The notes under the pieces are model-generated. The model ran no database searches. It saw only the letters and a program-made list of their open reading frames with translations, and had not been told where the DNA came from. Positions 28,672 to 38,200 of a stretch of DNA of 64,000 nucleotides are shown piece by piece (position 1 is the first letter of the stretch; every line of letters starts with the position of its first letter). The DNA lies in assembly GCA_021732995.1 (NCBI GenBank), contig JAKFWA010000012.1:1-64000 (forward strand). Direction: 5' to 3'. Position numbers and translations under genes: made by a program. The DNA comes from Planctomycetaceae bacterium (lineage in GTDB: Bacteria > Planctomycetota > Planctomycetia > Planctomycetales > Planctomycetaceae).

Positions 28672-30378
28672 ATGCCCATCACCTTAACCTGCGATGATTG
28701 CTCGACGACGCATCGCCTGAAGGATTCAGCAGCAGGTAAACACATTCCGTGCAAGGGCTGCGGGAAGATGCTGGCTGTCGGAGACGTTAAGCTTCCTCTG
28801 CGCGGTGCTCCAAGAATGCGAAGCGACGATCAGGATTTCTCAACCGGCGAGTTGGTGCGGCACTTGCGCCAAGCTCAGACGACGGAGCCGATCGTGCCGC
28901 CAGTGGGGTCGCTCGGTCAACGCATCGTGCAGTTCTGTCTGGCTATCGTGCTCGCGGGGGTCTTCCTCACGGCGGCCTGCTGGGGATTGAGTTTGCTCTC
29001 CACGGCGGCGCGGACGAGTTCCTGGCCGTCGGTGGAAGGCACGATTACGCACTCGTCCCTTCAGCGCGCGGGCAAAGGTTCGATAGTGGTCGTGAAGTAC
29101 CGCTATGCGGTCAACAACATCAATTACGAAGGCGATCGGTTGGTGGCCGTCGGTGATTCGGGCTTCTTGTTGAGGTCTCAGCAGGAGGTGAGCGACCAGT
29201 TCGCCGAGAGCTCAAGGGCTCCTGTCTATTACGACCCGCGCGAGCCTTCGTCCTCAGTGCTGATCCCCGGAGTTCCGGGCGGCCAATGGCTGTACTCAGT
29301 GATTTTTGGGGCGATGAGTATCGGGTTTGGTTTCGCCGCGTGGGGGTGTTTTCGAGCGGCGATTGGCAAGCCCTTGCCGCAGCGCAATCCCAACTCAGCG
29401 GAGAAATCGTTCGGGCAACGATTTGGCGCAATCGTTGGTGGTGGGATGATTTTGATGCTGGTTGTCGTCTTCGAAGGGATCGGCGTCTTGACTTTGCTCC
29501 CACATCTGTGGCGGTTGCCGTGGGGATTGGAAAAGGTCTTTGGGTTCGTGATGGGACTCATCTTCGCGGCGATCTTCGGGGGCTTGGGCTGGCTCGGATT
29601 CAAGATCATCGCCTCAGCTTGCCGTCCCAGTCCGCAACCGGAGGATCTGAAGCTGGATCCCGCAGCGCCGCAGTACACAGACAACTCATTGGTCTGTCTG
29701 TTTGATGCATTGGGCACGACCGTGGCTGTGATTGTGGATGGCGATGCGGGAGTCATTCACTTCAAGAATTGCCATTCGCTGCCGGGCTTCATTTCGAAGA
29801 ACGTCCCGTGGTTCAGTGCCCCGCTGAGCGACGTCGTCTCGGTCAGCCAAGCGACATTCAAAGGCCAAACGACGCTGACGATTGTCACAACGACCGGCAA
29901 AGCCACCATCACGGCGCTGAGCAATTTTCACGATTTGCAAGCCGTGCTGAAGAGCGTTCTCGAAACGAATTCGCGCGGCGATAAGGGGCCATCCGGTCGA
30001 GCCATCATTGACGCGACGCCTGCGCCGATCCCGGCCTTCGGTCGAGTCTCTTTTTGCATGCTGGGAGCGATCGTCGGTTTGATCTGCGGCTTCGCTTCTT
30101 CACCGCTGTCAGCGCGCAGCGATGGACTGCTCGTGCTGCGGGGGTTCTTGGGAGTGTTGATCGGTGGCGGCGGAGTCTATGGCCTCGTGCTCGTCAAAGA
30201 CCGCGCTGTGAAAGCTCAACTGGGCTCGCACTTCGGCTTCTCGATCGGCGGTGGTTTCGTCGGCTGGCTGCTGTATCTGATGTTAAAGATGTGGATCGCT
30301 CCAAACCTTGTCCTTGGTCTCCTGCTGACGTCATTAGGTGCCGTCATCGGGCTGAGCATCGCACGGAACAAATCATGA
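28672..30378 (+). CDS. Zinc-ribbon DUF3592 membrane protein
   Basis: A 568-residue membrane protein. It begins with the same zinc-ribbon type as its divergent neighbour (ITLTCDDCSTTHRLKDSAAG, then CKGCGK). A membrane segment (VQFCLAIVLAGVFLTAACWG) and a DUF3592 domain (WPSVEGTITHSSLQRAGKG, VVKYRYAVNNINYEGDRLV, PVYYDPREPSSSVLIPG) follow. Further membrane segments, a soluble region of about 150 residues and a C-terminal Gly-rich multi-pass part complete it. ATG 28672 is preferred to the first in-frame start at 28525. It ends 131 bp before the left inverted repeat of the insertion sequence. Function unknown. Confidence 0.85.
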   Translation: MPITLTCDDCSTTHRLKDSAAGKHIPCKGCGKMLAVGDVKLPLRGAPRMRSDDQDFSTGELVRHLRQAQTTEPIVPPVGSLGQRIVQFCLAIVLAGVFLTAACWGLSLLSTAARTSSWPSVEGTITHSSLQRAGKGSIVVVKYRYAVNNINYEGDRLVAVGDSGFLLRSQQEVSDQFAESSRAPVYYDPREPSSSVLIPGVPGGQWLYSVIFGAMSIGFGFAAWGCFRAAIGKPLPQRNPNSAEKSFGQRFGAIVGGGMILMLVVVFEGIGVLTLLPHLWRLPWGLEKVFGFVMGLIFAAIFGGLGWLGFKIIASACRPSPQPEDLKLDPAAPQYTDNSLVCLFDALGTTVAVIVDGDAGVIHFKNCHSLPGFISKNVPWFSAPLSDVVSVSQATFKGQTTLTIVTTTGKATITALSNFHDLQAVLKSVLETNSRGDKGPSGRAIIDATPAPIPAFGRVSFCMLGAIVGLICGFASSPLSARSDGLLVLRGFLGVLIGGGGVYGLVLVKDRAVKAQLGSHFGFSIGGGFVGWLLYLMLKMWIAPNLVLGLLLTSLGAVIGLSIARNKS

Positions 30379-30399
30379 ACGGATCAGATTCGAGTCAGA

Positions 30400-30425
30400 G
30401 AGTGCGGTGGCTCGACACCGCACTC
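30400..30425. terminator. Perfect 10-bp hairpin after the DUF3592 gene
   Basis: GAGTGCGGTG pairs perfectly with CACCGCACTC around the loop GCTCGA, starting 22 bp after the stop codon. There is no T-run, so it may be a 3'-end hairpin or a palindromic intergenic repeat rather than a factor-independent terminator. Confidence 0.5.
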
Positions 30426-30509
30426 CATGTTGGCGGAGTCAGGCTCGGAACAAACTCAGGTCATCATCGTAAGCAACGGATATGAACGCACTCGGTGGCG
30501 CGGGTGAAA

Positions 30510-30553
30510 CTATGAGGAGGTCGTGCCGGTGGTGGTGTTCTTGAAGGCGTGGT
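30510..30553 (+). repeat. Left inverted repeat of the IS
   Basis: Reads CTATGAGGAGGTCGTGCC, continues with GGTGGTGTTCTTG and ends GTGGT. It matches the reverse complement of 31864-31906 over most of its length, with a 1-2 base indel and a variable middle. Confidence 0.8.
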
Positions 30554-30598
30554 AAACGCAGTCGGAAGACAGCGGTTCCACACCAGAAAGGCATCATC

Positions 30599-31618
30599 AT
30601 GAAGTATGCCGGCGTTGACCTCCACAAGCAGACTCTCAGTGTGTGCGTTGTTGACCAGTCCCGCACCGTGCTGGAGCGGAAGCGGCTGCAGTGCCGCGAT
30701 GAGCAATCCATCCGTGAGTATCTGGCGGCGTTAGGCGAGTTCCGGCTCGTGGTCGAAGCGACAGCCAGCTACGAGTGGTTCGTGCGGCTGGCGGAACCTC
30801 TGGCGGAAAAGGTGCTGCTGGCTCATCCGAAGAAGCTGCGCGTCATCGCGGAATCGACTCGGAAGAGTGACCGGCTGGATGCGCAAGTGCTCGCGGAGTT
30901 CCTGGCGCTGGACATGGTCCCCACATCGTACCGCCCCACACCGCGTCAGCGCGATCATCGTCGGCTGGTGCGTCAGCGGGATTCGATCCAGCGGCGGATC
31001 ACGTCGGTCAAGAACCGTATGAGGCGTATTATGATGAATTATAACGCGGATCGCCGCGACCTCTTCACTCGAGTGGGGCTGCAGGTATTACAGGATCTGA
31101 AATTCTCCGCCGCAGATCTCTTTGCGCTGAAACAGATGGAGGCGGAGCTGAAGTTCTTCCAGCAGCAACTGCTGGAAGCCGATCGTCAGTTGCGGGAGTT
31201 TGCGAAGCAGGCTCCTGTGCGTGAGCAGCAACTGCGGGAACTGCTGCTGAGCATTCCGGGCGTCGGAACTGTGACGACCGAGGTCGTGCTGGCCGAAATC
31301 GCGGACATCGACCGCTTTGATTCTCAGAAGGAAGTCGTGGCGTATGCGGGTCTGGCTCCCGGCCAGCGGGAGAGCGCAGGCCGGTCCAGGGAACTGCATA
31401 TCGAGAAGACGGGTTCGAAGCACCTGCGTTGGGTGCTGGTGGAAGCGGCGTGGCGATTGATCCGGCATTCGCCGCGCTGGCAAGCCATCTACGAACGGCT
31501 GAAGGTGCGGCTGCGGGCGAAGAAGGCCGTGGTCGCCATCGCGCGACGACTGTTAACCGTGATGACGGCCATCCTGAAGTCGGGCGAGCCGTTCTCGGCG
31601 GCTCATGTCGCCGCCTGA
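30599..31618 (+). CDS. IS110-family transposase (DEDD recombinase)
   Basis: A full-length 339-residue IS110 transposase, the bridge-RNA-guided recombinase class. The N-terminal RuvC-like DEDD domain has D7 (AGVDLHKQTLS), E53 (VVEATASYEW), D91 and D94 (KSDRLDAQ). A coiled-coil linker (about 175-215) is followed by the Transposase_20 domain with SIPGVGTVT (218-226) and the catalytic serine S259 in APGQRESAGRSREL. All catalytic residues are intact, so the protein could be active. An AAAGG lies about 8 bases before the ATG. The gene begins 45 bp inside the left inverted repeat. Confidence 0.96.
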   Translation: MKYAGVDLHKQTLSVCVVDQSRTVLERKRLQCRDEQSIREYLAALGEFRLVVEATASYEWFVRLAEPLAEKVLLAHPKKLRVIAESTRKSDRLDAQVLAEFLALDMVPTSYRPTPRQRDHRRLVRQRDSIQRRITSVKNRMRRIMMNYNADRRDLFTRVGLQVLQDLKFSAADLFALKQMEAELKFFQQQLLEADRQLREFAKQAPVREQQLRELLLSIPGVGTVTTEVVLAEIADIDRFDSQKEVVAYAGLAPGQRESAGRSRELHIEKTGSKHLRWVLVEAAWRLIRHSPRWQAIYERLKVRLRAKKAVVAIARRLLTVMTAILKSGEPFSAAHVAA

Positions 31619-31708
31619 AACAGAACTCGCCGCAGACGGCACAGGAGACAATTCAAAGAGGTCGAGAGATTCACGAACGATTGACGAGACGATCCAACGG
31701 GAACGTGT

Positions 31709-31815
31709 GAACGACCCCGACCGGGGCCTGGATGGCGAAGCGCACCTTCGACCATCGTTAGGGTGAATGGGGCGTTCTTCGAACGATGCTTCTTGGTGAC
31801 GGTCCCTCGTGACCG
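31709..31815 (+). ncRNA. Candidate bridge RNA segment of the IS1111-type element
   Basis: Hand folding gives an outer stem 31709-31718 with 31769-31777 (GAACG and CCCC pairing with GGGG and CGTTC, one bulged A). Inside it a symmetric internal loop has 12 bases on each side (31719-31730 and 31757-31768). An inner 10-bp stem 31731-31740 with 31746-31756 (one bulged A) closes loop CGCAC. A further hairpin is at 31800-31815 (CGGTC/GACCG). This is the shape of a binding loop in IS110 bridge RNAs. The 5' loop side contains ACCGGGGCC, complementary to right flank 31909-31917. The 3' side contains GGGTGAAT, of which GGGTGAA equals left flank 30502-30508. True transcript ends are unknown; the RNA may span most of 31619-31863. 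Confidence 0.6.
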
Positions 31816-31863
31816 ATCCCGAATAGATGGTTGAGCGAACCGCTTGAATCAGTCTCAAATCAG

Positions 31864-31906
31864 ACCACATACCAGGAACACCACCTTGACAACACCTCTC
31901 TCATAG
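31864..31906 (-). repeat. Right inverted repeat of the IS
   Basis: On the minus strand it reads CTATGAGAGAGGTGTTGTC, continues GGTGGTGTTCCTG and ends GTGGT, matching the left repeat at 30510-30553. Confidence 0.8.
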
Positions 31907-31910
31907 ATGG

Positions 31911-31940
31911 CCCCGGTTGCCCGTCTGCGGGCTACCGGGG
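31911..31940. repeat. REP-like palindrome at the IS right flank
   Basis: A 30-base imperfect palindrome. The outer arms CCCCGGT and ACCGGGG are perfect, a single T-T mismatch follows, and the inner arms GCCCG and CGGGC close a 4-base loop. It begins 5 bases after the right inverted repeat. Its first arm is the sequence complementary to the candidate bridge-RNA guide, so it is probably part of the insertion target. Other copies were not seen in the window. Confidence 0.7.
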
Positions 31941-32316
31941 TGGCAAAGTCACAAGAGACTGGTCAAAAATGCCGTTCTTTTGCGGCTCCGGCCTCTTGTT
32001 GCGTTGCAAGACGGGTATGGACTGCAACTTCTTCGGGCTTCTTTCGGTTGTAAGCCTCTCGGAGAGGCCAGTGGCTCGGTAGAGCTCCCTTGAATCGAGT
32101 CATCTGGCATGAGTGATTTTATTGAGAGCAGCGTGCTCAGCAGCGAATCGCTCGAAATTCGCTGTGAGGATGCAAGAATGACATCGCGCCGACGGTAGGT
32201 CGAAAGCGATGGCCTGTCGTCCGGCCGCGTAGTTAGCGCGACCAACGGTTTGAGCAAGGGGCTAAGACCACGTGGTCTGCGGTGGTGCCGCAAATGCAGG
32301 CCTCAGGAACACTCAT
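31941..32316. other. Intergenic, 376 bp
   Basis: No gene was recognised. It contains a short perfect palindrome at 32054-32068 (GCCTCTC, one base, GAGAGGC). It should include the promoter of the VOC gene. Confidence 0.4.
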
Positions 32317-32811
32317 ATGGAACAGGTGACTGGAATTGGAGGCTTCTTCTTCCGCTCGAATGAACCCGAGGCTTTGGGACAGTGGTATAAGGATCACTTG
32401 GGCATTGCCCTCGTTCCTGAGGACTACTACCACAAACCCTGGTCGCAGGAAGCCGGGATGACGGTCTTTGCCCCATTTCCGCACGACACGGGGTACTTCG
32501 GGCGTCCCGAGCAGCAGTGGATGATCAACTTCCGGGTGCGCAACCTGGACGCGATGGTCGAGCAGCTCCGCAGCGCCAAGATTGAAGTCACTGTCGATCC
32601 AGAGACCTATCCCAATGGACGCTTCGCTCAATTGCAGGACCCCGAAGGCAATCCGATCCAGTTATGGCAGCCGATTTTAGAGCCTCAGGAAGTTTTAGAG
32701 CCTCCCAAGGAAATCGTTCACAGCGAGCCGCAGCAACGCGTCACTTCGGCTTTGCGCGACCGCAGCCCGTGGGAAAGTGACGGCCCGGCATTTCTACAGC
32801 CGGGAGTTTGA
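32317..32811 (+). CDS. VOC (glyoxalase/bleomycin-resistance) family protein
   Basis: A 164-residue protein with one vicinal-oxygen-chelate domain (residues 1-120), shown by VTGIGGFFFRSNEPEALGQW at the start, INFRVRNLDAMVEQLRSAKI in the middle and RFAQLQDPEGNPIQLWQP at the end, where E in DPEGNP is a usual metal ligand. A tail of about 40 residues (from ILEPQEVLEPP on) is outside the fold. ATG 32317 was chosen because the domain starts there; the frame upstream to 32272 is not domain-like. It converges with the giant gene, with an 11-bp gap between stops. The substrate is unknown. Confidence 0.88.
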   Translation: MEQVTGIGGFFFRSNEPEALGQWYKDHLGIALVPEDYYHKPWSQEAGMTVFAPFPHDTGYFGRPEQQWMINFRVRNLDAMVEQLRSAKIEVTVDPETYPNGRFAQLQDPEGNPIQLWQPILEPQEVLEPPKEIVHSEPQQRVTSALRDRSPWESDGPAFLQPGV

Positions 32812-32822
32812 TTGAATTATGC

Positions 32823-35290
32823 TTAGAGGGCATCAATCCAGTTGGGCAACTGAGCAAAGACACTAGCGAGCAGCGTATCTCCTGTGCCCACCCTGGTGTC
32901 AGCAGTGTCATTCTCCAGCACGTCGGCACCGTTGCCGCCATCGAGTGAATCCACCCCATCACTGCCCGCGACGGTCGAATCGTTGCGGTTGCCACCACTG
33001 AGAGTATCCGCTTGCGATCCGCCCAGGAGAGTGTCATTGCCTTTTCCGCCCAGCAGCACAACGGGGACTGTCGCAAGGGATGCATCGAGCTTATTCGCGC
33101 CGTTACCACCGATCAGCACGATGCGTTCCACACCAACGGCCGTTTCGGTTCCTGTGACCGACGATGCGACTGTCACGGCATTCACGGTGAAGTTCGCGTC
33201 TTGTGATTCCAGCCAGTAGTCCGTGCCGTCGCCCCCGTCGATGATGTCGGCACCGGCGCCACCGGAGATCACATCGTCGCCATCGCCGCCGGTAATGCCA
33301 TCGGCCTTGGAACCACCCAGCAGCGTGTCACTTCCTCCAGCACCCGCCAGGAATACGGGCACGCTGGCCAGGCGGGCATCAAAGAAATTGGCGCTCGCCC
33401 CACCACTGACCTGAATTCGTTCCACTGCCGTAACGGAGTCTTTACCTAATGTGGTCGTGCTGATCGTGAGCCCCACGATCGTGAGATTCGTGTCCAGGAC
33501 TTCGTTGACGCGATCGCTGTCGGCACCGCCGTCCAGCGTGTCGTTGCCGAGATCGCCTTGCAGAGTGTCCGGACCCGCGCCGCCACTTAAGGAATCGTTG
33601 CCAGTCGCTCCCAGTAGCGAGTCGGCACCATCGCCACCGTTGATGACGTCATCACCCTGCAAGCCGTAGAGTCGATCATCACCAACGTCACCATTAAGCG
33701 TGTCCTTATCAGTGTTACCTTGCAGGGTGTCGTTGCCATCGCCGCCGGTCAGTGAACTCGCTTCGGTCTGGCCGCTCAGAAAGTCATTTCCCAGGCCGCC
33801 CGACATGATGTCGATCCCCGCGCCACCGACGAGCACATCGTTGCCGTTCTCGCCCACAAGCGAGTCGTTGCCCGACTGTCCGTTGAGGTTGTCGGCTCCC
33901 TCGCCACCGTTGATGGTATCATTGCCGTTGCCTGACAGAATCGCATCCGCTCCGCCATTTCCGTTGATGGAGTCCGCACCGGCGAGGGTGAAGATGAGAT
34001 CCGCGCCCTCGGTGCCCGAGATCACATCGTTACCGCCACCACCACTGATGGTGGTCACACCGGTGTTCGTGAATGTGGTCGCGCTGATGACGTCGCGCAT
34101 CAACCCACCCGTGAGATCCGCAAGTTCAAAGCCCGACAACGAATCCGTGGAGAGCGTGGTCGTACCCTGTTTCACGATCAGCGATGTATCGGTCAGCGTG
34201 ATAGTGCGCGTCTGCCCCGAGACAACATCGGTATAAGCCACATCGCGAAAGGCATCGTTCCCCAGCCCACCGATTAACATGTCGTTTCCAGAGTTCCCGG
34301 TGAGTGTATCATCACCGGCCTGGCCATCTATGCTATCGGCTTGAGTCCCTCCGATCAGCGTATCATTGCCGCTACCCCCTTGGAGAGTGACGGGAATGCC
34401 TGCCGCGGCCGCATCAAATTTATTGGCTTGGCCGCCACCGGAAAATATTGCTCGTTCCAAGTTCAAGAGCGTGTCATTTTCGGTGACCCCACCGACTACC
34501 GACGTGAGCTTCGTCGTGAGTGTGAGATTGCCCACCGAAAACTCGCTCAACAGATCCGAGATGCCGACGCCACCATCCACGGAGTCGTTGCCCGTACTAC
34601 CGCTGAGCGTATCGTTACCCGCGCCGCCGTGGATTGAATCGTCCCCCAGGCCGCCATCGAGCGCGTCATCAAGGCTGCCTCCCAACAAGGTATCCGAGCC
34701 ACCCACACCACTGAGCGTCACAGGGATTGCGGCGGCAGAGGCGTCAAAGCGATTGGCTATGTCAGTCCCCGTGAACATTCCACGTTCGATGCCCGAGTGC
34801 GTGTCGGTCGTGGTGGCGCCGCTGATCGTGATGACCAGCGTGGTCGCGTTGAGGACCAGATCGCCACTCACCGTTTCGACGAGCGAGTCTGTGCCATTGC
34901 CGCCGACGAGTGCATCGACACCGACGCCACCGGTGAGCGTGTCGTTATTGAGACCGCCATCCAAGGAGTCGTTGCCTGCTCCGCCATCCAATGAATCATC
35001 GCCGTCTCCGCCAGAAATCTGATCTGCGAAGCTACTACCGAAGACGATGTCCTTACCGGCGGCACCAGCCACCACCACGCTCACTCCACCGACGCGCGAA
35101 AACGCCGTGGAGGTTACATTGCGCAGGTCGATCAGGTTGTCCCCAGGACCTCCGTTGATCGTGAGACTTCGCACGGCGGCAGCGGAGATATTCGCATACG
35201 CCGAAATCGCCATGTCGTTGATCAGCACCTGCAGTTTGCCACTGGCGGCCTGCACGAGCACTTTTTGATTCGTCGACACGTTGATAATGA
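32823..35290 (-). repeat. RTX-type calcium-binding repeat region of the giant gene
   Basis: About 820 C-terminal residues rich in nonapeptides of the GGxGxDxLx type (for example ISGGDGDDSLDGGAGND), interrupted by several spacers with a repeated xTDTxxxVERxxxxGxxxAN pattern. Such repeats bind calcium and often mark type I secreted proteins. Confidence 0.9.
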
Positions 35291-38200
35291 CATCGGCAAT
35301 CCCATCGTCCACGACTGTCACGTTGACCGTCTCGGTATCGGACAGAGCCCCGTCGCTGACTGTTGCCTGGAAGCTGTAGTTGGTCGGATCGACTCCAAAG
35401 ACGGGCGCGACCTTAAAGCTGACCGCTCCATTGCTGCCGATGTTGAATTTTGCCGCGTCTGTGCCTGACAAGCTGTAGCTCAGCGTCGTCTTGGCATCCA
35501 CATCACTGGCTGCGATCGTCGTCACCGCTGTGGTGTTTTCGACGACATTCAAGCTGCCAGCCCCGCCCGTGATGACCGGCGCTTCGTTTGCATTGGTGAT
35601 GCTGACATTGACCGCCTTGGTGTCCGACAACGAACCGTCGCTGACGATGACGTTGAAGCTGTAACTGGTCGCATCCACTTCGAAGTTTGGAGCCGCTTTG
35701 AAGCTGACCGCTCCATTGCTGCTGACGTTGAACTTTGCCGCATCCGTTCCCGACAGGCTGTAGCTCAGCGTCGTCTTGGCATCCACATCGCTGGCCACGA
35801 TCGTCGTCACCGCTGTGGTGTTTTCGGGGACATTGATACTGCCTGCTCCGCCAGTGATTGCCGGCGCTTCGTTTGCATTAGTGATGCTGACATTGACCGC
35901 CTTCGTGTCCGACAAGGTTCCGTCGCTGACGATGACGTTGAAGCTGTAACTGGTCGCATCCACCTCGAAGTTCGGAGCCGCTTTGAAGGTGACCACACCA
36001 CCGCTGCTGATGCTGAATTTACCGGAGTCGGTGCCCGACAGGCTGTAGCTGAGCGTCGTACTGGCATCGACATCGCTGGCCACAATCGTCGTCACCGCCT
36101 TGTTGTTTTCGACGACACTGATGCTGCCAGTTCCACCGGTGATTACCGGCGCTTCGTTCGCATTGGTGATGCTGACATTGACCGCCTTCGTGTCCGACAG
36201 CGAACCGTCGCTGACGATGACGTTGAAGCTGTAACTGGTCGCATCCACTTCGAAGTTCGGAGCCGCTTTGAAGCTGATCGCTCCATTGCTACCAATGCTG
36301 AACTTTGCCGCATCCGTCCCCGACAGGCTGTAGCTCAGCGTTGTATTGGTATCGATGTCGCTAGCCATGATCGTCGTCACCGCTTTGTTGTTCTCGACGA
36401 CACTGATACTGCCCGCTCCGCCGGTGATAGTCGGAGTTTCATTCACGTTCTCGACGTTGATGGTGATGTTCGCCGAACCCGTTCGAGCCGCGCCGGGGCC
36501 GTTGTCGCTGACTTCCACCACCAGCGTGACTGACGTGACTGTTTCCCGATCAAGGCTCGTCTGATTGACGACAGTGATAGCACCCGTCGAGGAGTTGATT
36601 TCAAAGATACCGAGGCTGTTGCCGCTGGTGATCGAGTAACTCAGACCGCCATTCGCGGTGTCGGCATCTGCACCAGTGACGCTTCCGACGGTCGTCCCGT
36701 TCTTTGAGTTCTCTGCAATTGAGAATGGCCCGCCGCTGACAGTCGGGTCGAACGAGTTAACGTTCATCAGCTCGAAGATGAAGTTGGTGCCCTCGGTGAC
36801 ATTCTTGGCTGCAGTGAGCTGGACGGTTTGGGCGGCAGCGACTCGAGTATTCGTGATGATCGAGATGCGGTCGGCGGACTTGTCGGTAACGACCAGATCG
36901 GGAATGAGGTCGTCATTCACGTCGGCTTTGACGATCGAAAACCGCGCCGCTCCGAGGCCGTCGAGGACCGCAACTCCCGCGTTCTCTGTCGGTTCGAACT
37001 GGCCTTTTCCGACGTTCTTGAAGACATGAATGCTGTCGGGGCCTTTGTTGTCGAAGACCCGATTATTAGTCACGGCCAGATCCACCTGCCGGTCGCCATC
37101 CAGATCGACGGCAACGATTGCCGCCGGCCCGGCATCGGCCTTGAGCGTCTGGGTCGCCTGACTCGCGTTAAAGATTCCACTGCCCGGATTCAGAAACACC
37201 GACAGGGTGTCATCCAGAAAATTGCTGACGGCCAAATCCGGCTGCGAGTCGCCATTAAGATCGGCCGCCGTCACCGCCAGCGGCACGCGCCCGACGGTCA
37301 GTCGCTGCCCTTGGGTAAAAGTACCCGCGACGTTGTTGAGGATTATCACCTGCTTGTCGTCTTGCAGCGTGACGATCAGTTCGGGCTTCGCATCGCCGGT
37401 GAGATTCGCCGATGTCAGCCCATAGGGCTTCGTCCCTAACGCGAAATTGACGGGAAGTTCATCAAACGTGCCATCGCCCTTACCCTTGAGCACGGAAATG
37501 TTGCTGTCACCTTCATTGGCAGTGACCAGATCCAGATGGGTGTCGCCATCGATATCGACCGCAATGATCGAGCGCGGGGTCGTGCCGACCGGATAGTTCA
37601 CGGCTGCCGCAAAGTCGCCGGGATTATTCGGGTTATTCAACAGCACCGACACGTTGCGGGAGTAGGTATTGACGACGGCCAGATCGTCGAGATTGTCGTT
37701 ATTGAACTTCCCCGAGACGATCGCGAAGGCTCCGAATGCCTTGTTGTCGCTCAGTTGCAGGCCGATCGAGTCCTTCTGAGTGAAGCCGGTTCCCGTTCCC
37801 ACCAACAGACTGATGTTGCTCGAACTTTGATTGGTGACCGCCAGATCGATCGAGCCGACGCCATCAAAGTTGCCGCTCGCGACACCCTGAGGATCGCCGC
37901 CCACCCTCTGACGCGTCGTCGTGAAGCTGTTTCTCAGTGGGAACGTCTGCCGCATCCCGGGCGTCCCGCTCGCATCGACGCGCACCCGATACTTCCCCGG
38001 AGACTTGTTGGGGAAGTTATAGAACCCCGCTTCATCGATGTTCTCTGAATCCTCCACGTCCGACATCGTCGTCGTTGTCGGCTCGGTGGCGATGTCGAAG
38101 TCACCGTCGTCGTTGATGTCGAGATAGACCTTCACTCCCGCTAGTCCTTCGAGTGGATCGCGGATTTCGTCGCCATCAGCATCGCGGAACACATAACCCT

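Larger units (their letters stand above)
30510..31906 (+). mobile_element. IS110-family (IS1111-type) insertion sequence
   Basis: About 1.4 kb bounded by subterminal inverted repeats that both start CTATGAG. The element contains one transposase gene (30599-31618), only 45 bp of non-coding DNA between the left repeat and the gene, and a 245-bp structured non-coding segment after it. This layout (subterminal repeats, long 3' non-coding segment) is that of the IS1111 subgroup of IS110. Exact ends extend at most a few bases beyond the repeats and cannot be fixed by eye. No target-site duplication is evident, as expected for the family. It sits between the DUF3592 gene and a REP-like palindrome. 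Confidence 0.88.

Noticed and set aside
30400-30425. Hairpin as the left boundary of the IS
   Set aside because: The inverted repeats start 85 bp further in, and the hairpin directly follows the DUF3592 stop, so it belongs to the host sequence.
31823-31830. ATAGATGG in the candidate bridge RNA equals the IS right junction at 31903-31910, and CCTCGTG at 31805-31811 could wobble-pair with an element end
   Set aside because: Tempting as donor guides, but they do not lie on opposite sides of a convincing internal loop, and the matches are short or depend on wobble pairs, so the donor loop is left unassigned.
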